A stretch of 64,000 nucleotides of DNA, taken from contig OY997650.1 of the NCBI GenBank assembly GCA_963921795.1, positions 14,035,660-14,099,659 on the forward strand, in the 5' to 3' direction. The stretch is from Nannobrachium achirus. Taxonomy: Eukaryota > Chordata > Actinopteri > Myctophiformes > Myctophidae. Below are positions 33,961-47,046 of the stretch, piece after piece. The notes beneath the pieces are model-generated. The model ran no database searches. It was given only the letters and a program-made list of their open reading frames with translations, and was not told where the DNA came from. The first letter of the stretch is position 1. Each line of letters opens with the position of its first letter. The translations under genes were made by a program, and so were the position numbers.

Positions 33961-34640
33961 TAGCCTTAGACATACATTAACCACTTTGGCCATATTTTAT
34001 ATACAGGCTCTAAGAGTCTATTGACAATTTTGTCAACAAATAAAAACTAGACAAAAATGTTAGGGAAGTACTAGTGGAGAAGAGATCCAGTAAAACTAAA
34101 AGACAAGTAATCTTATGTTATGTCTTATGTGAACCTCAATGCTCTTTTCGAGAATAAATAAAGGTTTCAATCAATCAATCAATGTTTGGTTGCGCTTGGG
34201 TGTTGCACTCTGAAAATATCAGATCGAAAATATCATAATCATGACAGCCGTAACTAAAACTAAATCAAAATCTGTTTGATCTGTTTGAGCTGAGAGCTCT
34301 GAGAGAGAGCTGGCTGCTGTTGCCTGGGGCCAGCAGGGAGGGATATACAGTGTGTTAGACAGCTCCCAGACTCTGGCCTACTTTCTAAGCGGCTGCTCCT
34401 GGGACTGCATGGGTAGAAAGGCAGCAGAGCTCTCCTCATCGGGCCCCAGCCCGGCGAGGCGCAGCCCAGCCCATGGCAAAATGCCTGTGAATATTTGATG
34501 CTCTGCGAGGAATGGCCTGGGTCGAGATGTATAACGCTGCCACCTCGTAACTCGAGAAACGTGCAAGAACGTCGTGCAAATAAATAGCGACGACAGTCGA
34601 TGTGCAAAAGCTCTCAAAGCAAAACTTCATGGGGCATTGT
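33961..34640. other. unannotated, LINE-like tail
   Basis: A 3' tail AATAAAGGTTTCAATCAATC at 34156-34175 looks like a CR1/L2-group LINE end. A hAT end remnant ATCATGACAGCCGTA lies at 34237. No gene. Confidence 0.4.
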
Positions 34641-35517
34641 GAGCTTATACTGTAGATTTTGTTGTTGTTATTTTAAGGTTATTTTGTCCATTTCCTGAGA
34701 AGTAACTGTTTTGGACGCACAAGGTTTCCAACCGGCAGCTGCGATTAGATACTGTACATCTGAAATCTCCATCTGAACCCCACCTGTCAGGAGTCCTCTG
34801 TGTATCTCCTGGTGGTCTACAGTGTCTCTTTTTCATTGCTGACATCTTGTTTAACTAGGCTGTCAGAGTATTGAAGGATTACAGGTCTGGGGACCGGAGT
34901 ATAGGCATTGCTAAAATAAACGATATTCCCCTTTAACTACACCTCGTTAGGGCTGACTCCTTTTACATCTTTGCTAGCTACACCTCGATGGGCTGACTCC
35001 TTTTTTTCTTGATACCCTAAAAGAGCATCTACAGTAGTATGATTTATTTTTGATTGGTGCTTGTTACCCTAGGTATATGATACTGTACGTTATCTCCATG
35101 CAGACCATTTATCTAACAGTCTGGCACGGCCCACCATGAGGCATCCAACCGGGTGAATTTGTCTCATCAGACATGCTAGCCATCTTCTTGGAGTGTGCCC
35201 GGACAAGGCTTTAGAGATTTGTTCTGCTGCAGGTCAACTTAAAAAAGCTGTTCTGCTGTGCTGTCTCTGTATCTTGTAGTGTTTGACATTTCCTCTACAT
35301 GACACAATAGTACTTTTGATGGATGTCCATGCATTCACAGTCCAAGCAGACACCAGGCCAGCGTTGACAGTCCAAGCGTAATCGACCACAGACACCGAGG
35401 AAGTGTCGAGGAGGTCCCAGGAACTGAGAGTATATATACAGTACATTAGTGCATTGGTTCTCGTATGTGGGGTCAGCTATATTAACCAGAGAAATTGGTT
35501 AATATAGCATCAAAAAT
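34641..35517. other. unannotated, minor repeats
   Basis: A TGTCGGG-family remnant lies at 34650-34745. A diverged direct repeat CTACACCTCG..GGGCTGACTCC occurs at 34936 and 34979. Confidence 0.4.
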
Positions 35518-35790
35518 CAATTCAACCACTTTAACCATAATGTATACATTGGCTATTCAAAAATGGCAGATATAGAAGCTTGTAGATCTGCTCATGAACA
35601 TCAACAATCATGAATATTTGTGCAAATCTTTAATTCAGTTTTTTAACTGAACATGTTTTACTCCAATCTTTGCCTCTAGAGGTCCAGCTGGCACAGAATA
35701 TTTTCAGATGGGGGTTCGCCGCCAATTACGCATAATCCTGCTGGGGCCCTTGGCATGAAGATGTTACTGTTTTGGGGGGAATGTCATTGT
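35518..35790. repeat. degraded TTAA/hAT hairpin element
   Basis: CAACCACTTTAACCATAATG, a collapsed hairpin GGCAGATATAGAAGCTTGTA-GATCTGC (35566-35592), and a GGTCCAGCTGGCACAG segment recalling the interior of 31284-31894. Confidence 0.5.
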
Positions 35791-36173
35791 AGGAACTTTC
35801 AAAAAACATACAGATCTTACCAAGGCACCACGGCGCTCCTCTGAAAGTCACCTCACAACTTCCTATTCAGCCAGAACAGATTATGTGTGCATACGTTATT
35901 AAATGTGTTGTCCTTAGAGTTGCTGTGGCGTGGCACCTAAGAGGAACATGTGTGTACAGTATGTACTGTATGACCCTTGTGTTTCTGTATCTGTCCGTGT
36001 CTGGTTTGTGACCAATTTCGCAGACCACTGGACCGATCAACGCCACGTTTCTTGGGCATGCTGCCGGTATAGGCCAAGGACGTAAATCCCAGGGCAGTTG
36101 TTAATTCGCCATTGAATTGAACACAGCATGCCTCGACAAAAATGTTATGGAAGAAAAACAATAGCTTGACACT
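35791..36173. other. unannotated
   Basis: No feature recognised. Confidence 0.4.
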
Positions 36174-36181
36174 ACTTAAAC

Positions 36182-36660
36182 CATACATGGGCGACTGGCG
36201 GCCCGGGGGCCACATGCGGGCCCCCACCTTCACTTAATGCGGCCCTCAGGTTAATACCGGAATACTGATAATTATTGATTTCAGCTGTTACAATTCCAAA
36301 CATGACCTGCTTTAATTCCGTCAGTCTATATTAGTAGCTTAATGACTAGTATGACCAATGTATTTGTATAGGTTCATAAAGTTAACATGAGTATATAACT
36401 AAATGTGTTTGAAATTAAATCAAAATGTTATATTTCAGGAATGTTATATTTCAGGATTCCAATTAAGAAATAACAAAAAATAATTCAGGATTCCAATCCA
36501 AAAGAAGCAAAAATAGACGATCTACAAGCTCAAAACGCATCGCAGCGCGATGCGTTTTGAGCTTGTAGATTATTGTATGCAATACTAGAATGACAAATGT
36601 GGCACTCTGGAGTGAAGGTGGAAATATAGTGGCCCTCACCATCAAAGTTGCCCACCCCTG
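36182..36660. mobile_element. hAT MITE, GGGCGACT/GGGCAACTTT ends, 8-bp TSD
   Basis: Left end CATACATGGGCGACTGGCGG; right end AAAGTTGCCCACCCCTG. Perfect duplication ACTTAAAC (36174-36181 and 36661-36668). It carries the best preserved hairpin (36520-36570). Confidence 0.9.
36520..36570. repeat. hairpin core copy, perfect 24-bp arms
   Basis: ATCTACAAGCTCAAAACG to the loop AGC and back with no mismatch. The inner stem is CAAAACGCATCGC / GCGATGCGTTTTG. Most other copies have CACAACG / CGTTGTG there. Confidence 0.95.
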
Positions 36661-36668
36661 ACTTAAAC

Positions 36669-37984
36669 TGTACTTAAGTTAAGTTGAAGTGAAGTCGCCC
36701 TTTAATAGATTATTCCATCAAAAGGTTTCAGCCCTATACTTGAGGGCAGCGTGCATGTGCATTATTCATTGTGGGTTTGTTTTGTGACGCCTAATCTCTT
36801 AGAACATCATTGTAATAAAACCATCCTGCTGATATACTTCACCTCCAGCCAGTGTGGAGAGTAGTGTGACTATAATGGATGGCTCCTGCTGTGTTCGCAG
36901 GCTGATGCATCTGCAAAGTGACAGCGTGGGCGCGTCCTATTAATCCACCGACGCACCACCTCTCCCCCTCACTCAGTACCATGCAAAAGATGAAATAAAA
37001 TCAAATAAATATTGCAACCTACTTCAAGCTAACAAGTTGGTACCTGACATTGTTAAACTGGTATTCTCACCAAGCTGCATGAGATGTCTTGTTCTGACAT
37101 AGAAGTAGTAAGTAACTGCGCTGTAAACTTTAAACAAGGCCACTAGGGGAAAAAACTCAGACTAAAAAATAAAACAATCTTTTTAGTGGCCTTATTTTGA
37201 GTTTGACAACTTTTCTCTTTTTTTAAATAGCATTGATGAATAGCATACCAGGTTTATCAAGGACATTGATGATTTCCATCAAACAATGAAACATGGCAAC
37301 ATGACTTTCCCTTCAAATGTAGTGACTGCTGAGGAAATAACAATAAGAGTGGAGGTGGGATGAGATGTCATCCCACCTTTATTTGCAAGGACCCCCTAAC
37401 TGTAATGTAAAAAAGGACCCCCTAACTGTAATGTAAAAAAAACATATTTTTTTCTTCTTCTTTTTTGTACACAGTTAAACATTTGAACACTCTCAGAGTT
37501 ACAGACCTGGTACGGTCATTCAGGGCTCGCTCTTTGTGTTGTCCACTCATTTTGTATGCCTGTGCCAAAAATAGAATTCTGACAAAAAATGTCCTCCACA
37601 AGCTGACCCCTGCTGAAGACACGTTGTGCTGACGGCAGACCGACCACACACAGAGCTGCACATCACGTACGCAGCACATGTCATGCATACATTAAGCCAT
37701 CATCATCTGAAGCTTTTCCACTCGACTGTGCCTCTTCTGGATAACAAGCGGAGAGGGAAGGCTGCTATAGGGATGCAACGCGTGGCGTGCACGCCGTGCA
37801 GTGAGCTTGCATTTTCCACCCTGGAGTGCGTTGCTCTTCAGTACCGTGTTGTTCCCAGCTGGTCCAACGCTTCGATACAGGGTTTTTTTTCTGCCAAATT
37901 GAGGCTGAGAGAGAAATGTTGCCAGGAATATAAAATTGTCTTCTGAATTATTTATTTTTCTTAGATTTCATAGATATATTCACA
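36669..37984. other. unannotated
   Basis: A 29-bp unit AGGACCCCCTAACTGTAATG is doubled at 37388-37440. Nothing else recognised. Confidence 0.4.
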
Positions 37985-38408
<424 letters not shown>

Positions 38409-39472
38409 CTTTAATAGAAAATAAGGAAAATACATGCAACAAACAGTGGCTTAGCCTTCGTGCTGACTCCGAAGGTGATGTTTAGAAACCCTGGCAGCTG
38501 ATCAATAATGCAGCATATTCCTACACCGTTGACTCTGTGGGGGGTGGGGTCAGAGGGTTGGTAAGGGGGTCCTCTCTGTATTGCCTTCAACAGGCACTGC
38601 GGAGAGGACCACCTGTGTGTTAGAAATGGATTGGTCCACAGTAGAGGTCCTAATCCTGCACTTGAAACAAGGCCACTCGCTGGCATTAATTGTTTGAAGA
38701 CCCTCCACGGTCTGACTCGAGCAACGCAGTGAAATCGAATGGAAGATTAGCTGGGAATTATTTATGCTGAGGCTGGCTGTGAGCTGCACGTGTGTGTTGT
38801 GATGTTTTGAAAGGGCCTAATCAGAGAGAGGTTTGTTTTTCATTATCAACGCTGCAGTGCAGTGGAGAGAGAGAAGAGAAGAGAAGGACCAGATTGGTGC
38901 TCTTGCAGTTTGCTGTGCTCCGTCACCCTCCCTGTCCTCTTCTCACCGTCGCCTCCAGATTGCTTGTTAAGGATCGTGACAGCAGCCTAAATATACGATA
39001 GATGTCGATAGCTTTTTTTTTTCTTTGCCGGGCTAAGGACGACGGCATTGAGAAGAGACAGCGTTTTCTTTTTTATTATGTAACCTTGTCACCGGCTGAG
39101 GCTGGGGAGTGATTACTGTTACTCTGAACTCAAATCTATTTTCTCTGTAGCAACTGTTCGCGCGTGGTGTGTTCTGTGCTCCTTGGCTGGATCTGAGTGT
39201 GTGTGTGTTGTGTCTGTGTGTGAGATCCTGAGTGCATTCGAGCGGCTTGGTGGTTGTTTTTCAATCCTTAGCACCACAGTGGGGCTGCCAGAAGCTGGAT
39301 AGCGAGGAGTTGACCTGAGAGAACAGGGCTGGAGCTGATAGACAGTACAGTGGTGAGGGCAGGATGAGGTCCAGAATTTGGTGTGACACCCCTGATGAGA
39401 GAACATGCAGGGCCGGAGTGGATGTACGGCACAGTGGTGAGGGCAGGGCATCTGACCAGTGAGCCGCTACAG
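38409..39472. other. unannotated
   Basis: About 1 kb without recognised repeats. GTGTGACACCCCTGATGAGA near 39381 resembles a hAT CAGGGGTGTC end but is isolated. Confidence 0.4.
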
Positions 39473-39474
39473 TA

Positions 39475-39748
39475 CATCGTGGTTGTCGGGTGGAAACCTT
39501 GTATGTCCAAAACTCTTCGTTTTGCATTTACCATTTTAAAAATGATTTAAACTAGTGAAAACAGCCGATCTACAAGCACACAACGCCTCGCACCGCGAGG
39601 CGCTGTGTGCTTGTAGATCTGCTGATTTAACTACCTGTGCGACGGCCTTGTATGATGAAGCAGGTCTTTACTATTGCGGGGGAAAACATTTTACAAATTT
39701 GAAACTTGGAGATACAAGGTTTCTGCCCGACAGTGACGACATGGTGCT
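39475..39748. mobile_element. hairpin element with TGTCGGGTGGAAACCTTGTA ends
   Basis: Terminal inverted repeats TTGTCGGGTGGAAACCTTGT and ACAAGGTTTCTGCCCGACAG (about 30 bp). Between them is the hairpin 39562-39624. The GGCCTTGTATGATGAAGCAG segment is shared with 43188-43432 and (inverted) with 20985-21240. No clear target duplication; TA is possible. Confidence 0.75.
39562..39624. repeat. hairpin core copy
   Basis: 30-bp arms around loop ACC, with AAGCAC/GTGCTT in the outer stem and GCCTCGC / GCGAGGC in the inner stem. Both sites differ from the common form on both strands. Confidence 0.93.
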
Positions 39749-40929
39749 ATACTTCCAGTCAACACAGCACTATGTCTCAGTCCAGTGTAATGATGCAGAG
39801 GAACGTGTTCTAAAACCTCAGCTGTTTTTTTCTTTTTTTTACTGTTCCCGTAGTGCAAGGGGTACCAAAACTTTCAGGACGCGACTCCCCCAATGTAATC
39901 ATATTTGAACTGGGGACCCCCCCACCCTGACAAGCACTTTGAAATGTAGGCAATACATTTAGTTTGACTTGGTTCCACAGATAAACATGGGGTGTGAAAA
40001 TAGCTGAACAAAATAGCCAAACAAGCTCACTACACCTCGCAGTGCGAGTGAGCTTAGATCGGCTATGTTTGCCTCTTTCTTACGTAATGTTTGACCATTT
40101 GTCCAATTTGGTATTAAAAAGGTCTTAAAGGTCATTCATGTTTGACACTTAAGCTAATCATCTGGGGACCCCTCTGGGTTGGGGAACCAATTCAGTATTG
40201 GGCCAAGACTCATTCTGGGATCCCATCGGCTATTATCTGACGGAGATTTAAGCCCGGCTTTGTCGTACGGCGTGTGAAACCAGCTGATCTACAAGCTCAC
40301 AACATCGTTGCATCTGCGAAAACAATACAAGACATACCAAAAATCATATACCTTGCCTACAGATTCTTCATTCATATGCAGACAATGTTTATAGAGATTA
40401 AAGCAGATATGTATGCTTCATTTAGAAAACACTGAAAATCCCAAGACATTTTAGGAGAGCAGATTTTGCCCTTCTCCCAGAAGTCTTAGGATTTCAGGGC
40501 TGCACCCGATCCTCTCCTCTCAGCATCTCCTTATAGACTAATGTGTGCATGCATGGATGCAGCCCAGTTTGTCGGGCCGCTCTGTGCTGTGCCTGTGAGC
40601 TCCCCCTACCCTGACCGTGTGCTGCTCACTCGCCGCCGGGCCTCGGAGGGGCTGTCATGGTGACCGTGATGGAGTACCGCATCTCCCCTTGACCCTGGAC
40701 ATCATCACAACGATTGGGCCGCTGGGAAATTGATTTCCCACGGCTCGTCACGTTGTAAAAATCCATCTCGGCGTCACGATCGAAACGAAAGTGAAATTGG
40801 AAAATAAAATATTTTGAGCATTACTCTTTTAGGAGGCGTCATAAAATATCACATTTTGAGATATGATTGCAGTGATGGCCGGTATCGTGTCGGTCCTCCT
40901 CTGCGCATGTTATGAGTCCTCACTTGTTG
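39749..40929. other. degraded hairpin element and unannotated DNA
   Basis: Decayed hairpins at 39998-40076 and 40268-40300 lie in a GGGGACCCC-rich hAT-like remnant (39860-40190). The stretch 40500-40850 has no repeat signature and no supported gene. Confidence 0.4.
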
Positions 40930-41300
40930 TGGTTCTTGCTGTGGACTAATATAACTAGTAAGACGCCTCAGGGCGACAAGCCCTAAAGGGCGAGGTCGCG
41001 CCACAGTGATGTGGACATCAGGGTTGTGGACATCAGGGATCTCCATATATGGGCATAAAAGGGATTTGTTCCCCTGGCATCACTGGGATCTATCTCCATA
41101 TCTCCATATATGGGCATAAAAGGGATTTGTTCCCCCTGGCATCTCAGGGAACTCTATATATGGGCATAAAAGGGATTCTGTTTGTGTGACATCACAGTGA
41201 TGTCAGAGCGGCAAACCCATATACCGTAAAAAATTGTACACGTCCGGACGGACAAGCTGTGACGTTTCTCATAGTAAACTGCGACCTTCGGTCGCATTAA
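40930..41300. repeat. tandem CCATATATGGGCATAAAAGG repeat and GCGAC hairpin
   Basis: TATATGGGCATAAAAGGGAT occurs at about 41046, 41108 and 41158. The block ends in CATAGTAAAC plus hairpin TGCGACCTTCGGTCGCA (41280-41296), the end type seen at 24317 and 24731. Confidence 0.6.
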
Positions 41301-41324
41301 TTTAGCCCTTCCCCCCTTTTTGGA

Positions 41325-41440
41325 GCGGTGCTCCTGGAAGCTCCAACATCTGGTTTTGTCCAGGCTTGAAGCGTGGCCTACATCTGGGCACAAAGTGCTC
41401 AAAGTTTGTTGTGCGCCCAGGGCCACATTGGCCAAGCTTT
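41325..41440. repeat. repeat shared with 33030-33140, inverted
   Basis: GGAGCGGTGCTCCTGGAAGC, GCGTGGCCTACATCTGG and AAGTTTGTTGTGCGCC are the complement of the earlier copy. Family unknown. Confidence 0.65.
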
Positions 41441-41785
41441 GCGGGACGCTTAATGAAATTAACTCATAGTGGTAACTCGGAAGTGGTCTAAAATAGACCC
41501 CGAAGGGTCCAATTTGATTACATTTGTACCCTTGCAGGAGTTACAAATAGATACATCAACACTGGGAGGATTTAGCTGTGATGAAAGCGTGCCGCATCAT
41601 GCTTATCTTCTAGCTTGCATCCATAGCTATAGAGGCAAGGAGGAGCTATAGGAGCACACTGCTATCTGTCAGAGGGGGATGTGGTTATTGGATGGATAAC
41701 TGGCTGAGCCGTTCCATGGCCCCAGAAGGACACCAGGAAAGCATGAAATTAAGACCCTGACATAATTCCTCTGCGTTTTGGTGTG
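41441..41785. other. unannotated
   Basis: No feature recognised. Confidence 0.4.
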
Positions 41786-41857
41786 TGCACAGTACATAAT
41801 GCACACACACACAGTACATAATGCACACACACACAGTACATAATGCACACACACACT
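41786..41857. repeat. 22-bp minisatellite, 3 copies
   Basis: AGTACATAATGCACACACAC units start at 41791, 41813 and 41835. Confidence 0.92.
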
Positions 41858-42009
41858 GTGTAAACACAGCTGCCTGCGAGAGGGGGCACGAGTTGTGCGG
41901 GCTTGTCTCTTTGCATTTCAAAACCGCCCGTCAAGTATGTCGATGTTTATACGTTCTCTATGTGTTAGAGTGAGTTATTTGATCATTCGTGAATGAATAT
42001 ATTACATCG

Positions 42010-42758
<749 letters not shown>

Positions 42759-43159
42759 TGGGGATGGGACGATATGAAAATGTCATGTCACGTTTCTTGT
42801 GACCAAAGAAATTGCGATCTACGATAATCGCGATAATCAAAATATCCCTAACATCCATTATCATGGGGCAGAACATTTGACAAGAAATTGCTGGGCTGCA
42901 AGCTCGCAACGCTTGTTGTGAGCTTGTAGATCGGCTGTTTTTTGGCAGAGAGTGGGGCGAGCGTTAGTTCCAGGTCCGTTTGACCAAATTACAGAGGGTT
43001 TATATGGTACCGGATATGCAGCTCGCCAAATATAAGGTGAATTGATCCCAGAGCATGACGGAGGATAATTTCACGATAAATTTAAATCTCCACGATACGA
43101 CTATTGTGAGTTTTTTTTAATCACGGTAAACGATAATAACGATCATCCTCCCATCCCTA
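42759..43159. mobile_element. hAT MITE, TAGGGATGGGACGAT family
   Basis: Runs from TGGGGATGGGACGATATG to CTCCCATCCCTA. GTGTGAGAGAGA stands on both sides, but inside a simple repeat, so the duplication length is unclear. A short hairpin GCTCGCAACGC-TTG-TTGTGAGC lies at 42901-42922. Confidence 0.82.
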
Positions 43160-43187
43160 GTGTGAGAGAGAGAGAGACACGTGTTAA

Positions 43188-43432
43188 TAGTATATCGTCG
43201 TTGTCGGGTGAAAACCCTGTATGTCCAAAGAACTTTCGTTTTGCATTTATCATTTTGAAAATGATTCAAACCAGTGAAAACAGACGATCTACAAGCACAC
43301 AACGCCTCGCACCACTACTTTTTGTGCAACCGCCTTGTATGATGAAGCAGGTCTTTACTTAATGAAAGAACGTACAAATTTGAAACTTGGAGATGCGAGG
43401 GTTCCGCTCGACAACGAGGATATAGTAGTAAA
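43188..43432. mobile_element. hairpin element, TCGTCGTTGTCGGG ends
   Basis: Ends TATATCGTCGTTGTCGGG and CTCGACAACGAGGATATA, with TA repeated outside. The left hairpin arm is intact (GATCTACAAGCACACAACGC). The right arm has been replaced by ACTACTTTTTGTGC, so the palindrome has been broken. Confidence 0.72.
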
Positions 43433-43774
43433 GTAGTATCTAGCCTCAGTCTGTCGAGGCAGCATTCCCTCCCACCATCATCAACACTAACGTACATGCA
43501 TAACAGTACCATTACCAGGTCCATGTGCGTTGTAGAAACATCGAGCGGGGCGATATCAGGGCGACCCACGTATACAGCGTATACCAGATGAAAGGAAGGC
43601 GTTTGTAACAAGCCCACTTGGGGAGGAGGCGGGGGGAGGTTGATGAAATGCAGGGGGAACTTTTAAGCGCAGTGCAGAGTAGGAGGAGGGGTGGGGGTGG
43701 GGGGAGGTCTGGGCAGATCAAAGGAGCCCATCTGGATTCAGAGGAGAGGAGGATGGGAACGATTGAAGAGGAGA

Positions 43775-43776
<2 letters not shown>
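43433..43776. other. unannotated
   Basis: Purine-rich; no gene. Confidence 0.4.
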
Positions 43777-43812
<36 letters not shown>

Positions 43813-44243
43813 GGTAACCCCCCTTTCTAGACGAGGGATTCCTTTACTGCAGTAATCAGCAGTTCCTCCAGTGAGTCTGCCCTCCCTTTCTCTGGCTCCC
43901 CTCCCTCTCTCCCGCCTTCCCTCCCTCTCTCTCTCCGTCTCTCCCTCTCCTTTCTCTCTCTCCGTCTCTTTCTCTCCCTCTCTCTCTCTCTCTCTCTGTG
44001 TCTACCAGTCACACAGCGTGTATACAGTCACGTTTCGACTGACTGCTGCTGCAGGGTACAGTACAGTATGTATGCAGCACATGGTGGTGAGCCATGCACG
44101 TCCGCGCATGTCTGCATGCACGCACACGCACGCTCGTCTGTGATTCATGTCGTTTTACTCCAGCCTTCATTTTCCCTCCCTCACTGCCATCCATCCTTCC
44201 TTCCATCCTTCCTTCCATCCATCCTTCCATCCATCCAAACCCC

Positions 44244-44320
<77 letters not shown>

Positions 44321-44412
44321 TCCTCTGCTCGGTTTGCTCTCCATTCCATTCATATTTCCCCATCAGTTTTGTTCTCCTGTTCTCTCATTCCTTTTGTCTC
44401 CTTTTATGTCAT

Positions 44413-44490
<78 letters not shown>

Positions 44491-44640
44491 CCCCTCCCTC
44501 CGCCCCCCCCCCCAGCCGTGTGACATTGATTCCAAGGTTGCTGTGCTATTGACTACTCCTCCACTGTTAAATATTTCAGGCAGCGTTTCAGTGGCTGTGC
44601 ACCGTGGGAGAGGGTGGGGGGGGGGGGGGGGGCTGCTGTC
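43777..44640. repeat. (GA)n, (CT)n, CCTT/CCAT and poly-G tracts
   Basis: (GA) at 43777-43807, CT-rich 43860-44000, CCATCCTT at 44189-44237, (CT)35 at 44246-44316, (CT)36 at 44416-44488, and a run of 17 Gs at 44616-44632. The Ser/Leu and Arg/Glu open frames here are artefacts of these repeats. Confidence 0.95.
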
Positions 44641-45339
44641 AGACCCAACCCTGCACAACAACTTCCAGTGACAGGCAGTCAAGCAGCACGCACACACACA
44701 CGCACCGCACACACACTCTCACACACACAAACACACTCATGCGTACGTATCGCGCATGCACATAGAGTCACACGTGCATAATATATTGAAAGGACATGCA
44801 TACAGACACCACCACACACACACACACGCACGCGCGCACGTATATTATACAGTATGCATATAGTATGCACATACCGGTATACGTTCATGTATTTACATAC
44901 GTGCCTGCACAAGGAGTTTGTTATGCATATACATTGTGCTGTTCCTCATTAATTCCATGAGGGGGCGTGGTGGCTCACCGGGATACAGTGGGTATCCAAA
45001 GGAATGTTTCCTCCTGGCTCCATATGCAGTAATTGGTTCTCACTTAATGCTCAATATAAGATGGCACCGTTTCTGTCTACTCACTCTGTCTCAGCTGTGA
45101 TACAGTTCAGAAAGCTGTCTACCAGTGACATCATTGCGAGGTAGGTTTCATATTGACAAAAAGATGTGAGAACAATGGCTTCTATATCACAGATAAGAAA
45201 AGCTAGATACCTCATCCGCCCCTGCAGTTCATTGGCGTGACTGGTAAAACAGGACTAGCAGAAATGCGGAAGTGTGGAAGGCACTCTGCCACTCAAAGTG
45301 ACAACTGACCAATCACAGCGTGTCTTTTCCGGGACTTAA
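44641..45339. other. CA-rich and unannotated
   Basis: Interrupted CA repeats at 44690-44840. No gene seen after that. Confidence 0.45.
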
Positions 45340-45410
45340 CATTCAATTAAAATGAGCTTTATTGGCATGAGGAGACAAACGTTTACATTGCCAAAGCAAG
45401 TGCCTCTGGA
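45340..45410 (-). mobile_element. 3' tail of a LINE
   Basis: ATTCAATTAAAATGAGCTTT-ATTGGCATGAGGAGAC then TTTACATTGCCAAAGCAAGT. Same family as 22041 and 63902. Confidence 0.6.
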
Positions 45411-45584
45411 AAAGAGGGAGTCCTGCCTCTGATTGGTCTACCGAACGCCCCCTTCTGTGACACACAAGGAAGCGTCCTTCAGAATTCAGGAAGCTTGCCT
45501 TAAAGAAATGCCAGTCCTCTTTTACCAACGATCCAGAGCCGAAGGAGGTGTCTACCTTTCTATGTCTATGTTATATATTGGTGC

Positions 45585-46143
45585 TAGCTCTGGTCCATCG
45601 CGTCACCTCCAGTGACGCTCTGACAGACCCGTCGGCAAACGAATAGACCTCGTTTTCTCAGCCCCTACGAGCGCTCAACTTCAGTCAAAATAAACAAAAC
45701 TACTTCACTACTCACCAAACCAAAGGTAGTTTTGCGTTGTTGAAAGTCTATTCTCCACGGTGGTGAGCCCCTCAGCACCCCACCCAATCTGCAAAATACA
45801 CTATTTTTGGCATGAAATAAAGTGCATCCAACTCGACCGCCGCTTATTTCCGGGTTGTGAACCATTGTATCTGCGGTGGCCGCTGGGTGGCTCGAGGTGG
45901 GTGCGTTTTATTTCATGACAAAAATAATGTATTTTACAGAGTAGGTGGGGTGCTGAGGGGCTTACCACCGTGGAGAATAGACTTTCAACAACGCAAAACT
46001 ACCTTTGGTTTGGTGAGTAGTGAAGTAGTTTTGTTTATTTTGACTCAAGTTGAGCGCTGGTAAGGGCTGAGAAAACTCGGTCTATTCATTTGCCGACGGG
46101 TCTGTCAGAGCGTCACTGGAGGTGACGCGATGGACCAGAGCTA
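45585..46143. mobile_element. fold-back element, about 270-bp arms
   Basis: Ends TAGCTCTGGTCCATCGCGTC and GACGCGATGGACCAGAGCTA. The arms pair almost throughout (GTGACGCTCTGACAGACCCG; GAAAGTCTATTCTCCACGG with their complements) around a short centre near 45855-45885. TA may be the target. Non-coding. Confidence 0.87.
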
Positions 46144-46432
46144 TATTGTTGCTTGCTTTCCAGGAAGAGAGAGACTGTAGAATAGCTTGGAATCCCCCAT
46201 CGATGATGATGTCATCGCTAGGCAGGTTTATGAACCTGTCCAGTGAGGAGCAGAGTGAGCAGATGGAAACATTGGTGCCGTTGTATAATGAGCGTTGGTG
46301 ACGAGGACCCATTAATTACATGAAGATACGTTCGAAGAAGTGCTCCTTTTATGAAGGGGTCAGAGCAGTGCTGCTGGGCTAGCCTGTTCTTCCTCTGTCA
46401 GCACAATGTGAGCTGGAGCTTAATCACCGGGG
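46144..46432. other. unannotated
   Basis: No feature recognised. Confidence 0.4.
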
Positions 46433-46440
46433 CCGGTACT

Positions 46441-47038
46441 CAGGGGTGTCACACCAAATTCTGGGCACTGGGTAGTGGGTACAAGGATTCACTGCGGGCC
46501 CCCCATGAATGTTCTTCATAGGGGGAGGGGGTTTAACCCATTTAGACTGGGAAGGCATTATTACGCATTATTTTGTGCTTTAACTATTGCCGCGCTGCAA
46601 GCTTGTAGATCTGCTATTTTTGAAAAATCGTGAACATTTGTGCAAGTCTTTGACTATTTCAAATCCTTCTATGTTTTTTTTGAAAAACCTATGTTTCTAT
46701 GTCAGTGGTGTTCAAACCTTTTCATGTGAAGGACCCCCAAAATGATATGTATTTGGCCACGGACCCCCCTCTAAAAATATTTAGTTCCAGGGTTTACAAG
46801 AGTTACAAATATTCGCTTAAAAAATACATATATATTCAAAGATTTGCACACATTTTCATGACTTTTCAAAAATGGCAGATATACAAGCTCACAGCGCGGC
46901 AATAGTAAAAGCACAAAATAATGCGAGCTTGTATATCTGCTATTTTTCAATAGCTAAAGTATAAAATAATCAAGGCCCCTCCCTCCACTGTGGGACCTAG
47001 TAACTCAGTCCCACTTTCCCCCCCTTGTGACGCCCCTG
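46441..47038. mobile_element. composite hAT element, CAGGGGYGTC family, 8-bp TSD
   Basis: Ends CAGGGGTGTCACACCAAATT and CTTGTGACGCCCCTG. Perfect duplication CCGGTACT (46433-46440 and 47039-47046). Collinear with 31284-31894. The first hairpin has lost its left arm (46588 on). The second contains an inserted AATAGTAAAAGCACAAAATA in its loop (46907-46926). Confidence 0.93.
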
Positions 47039-47046
47039 CCGGTACT

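Noticed and set aside
44009..44712. Ser-Leu and Arg-Glu rich frames over 150 codons
   Set aside because: Pure (CT)n/(GA)n translation; frames overlap on both strands.
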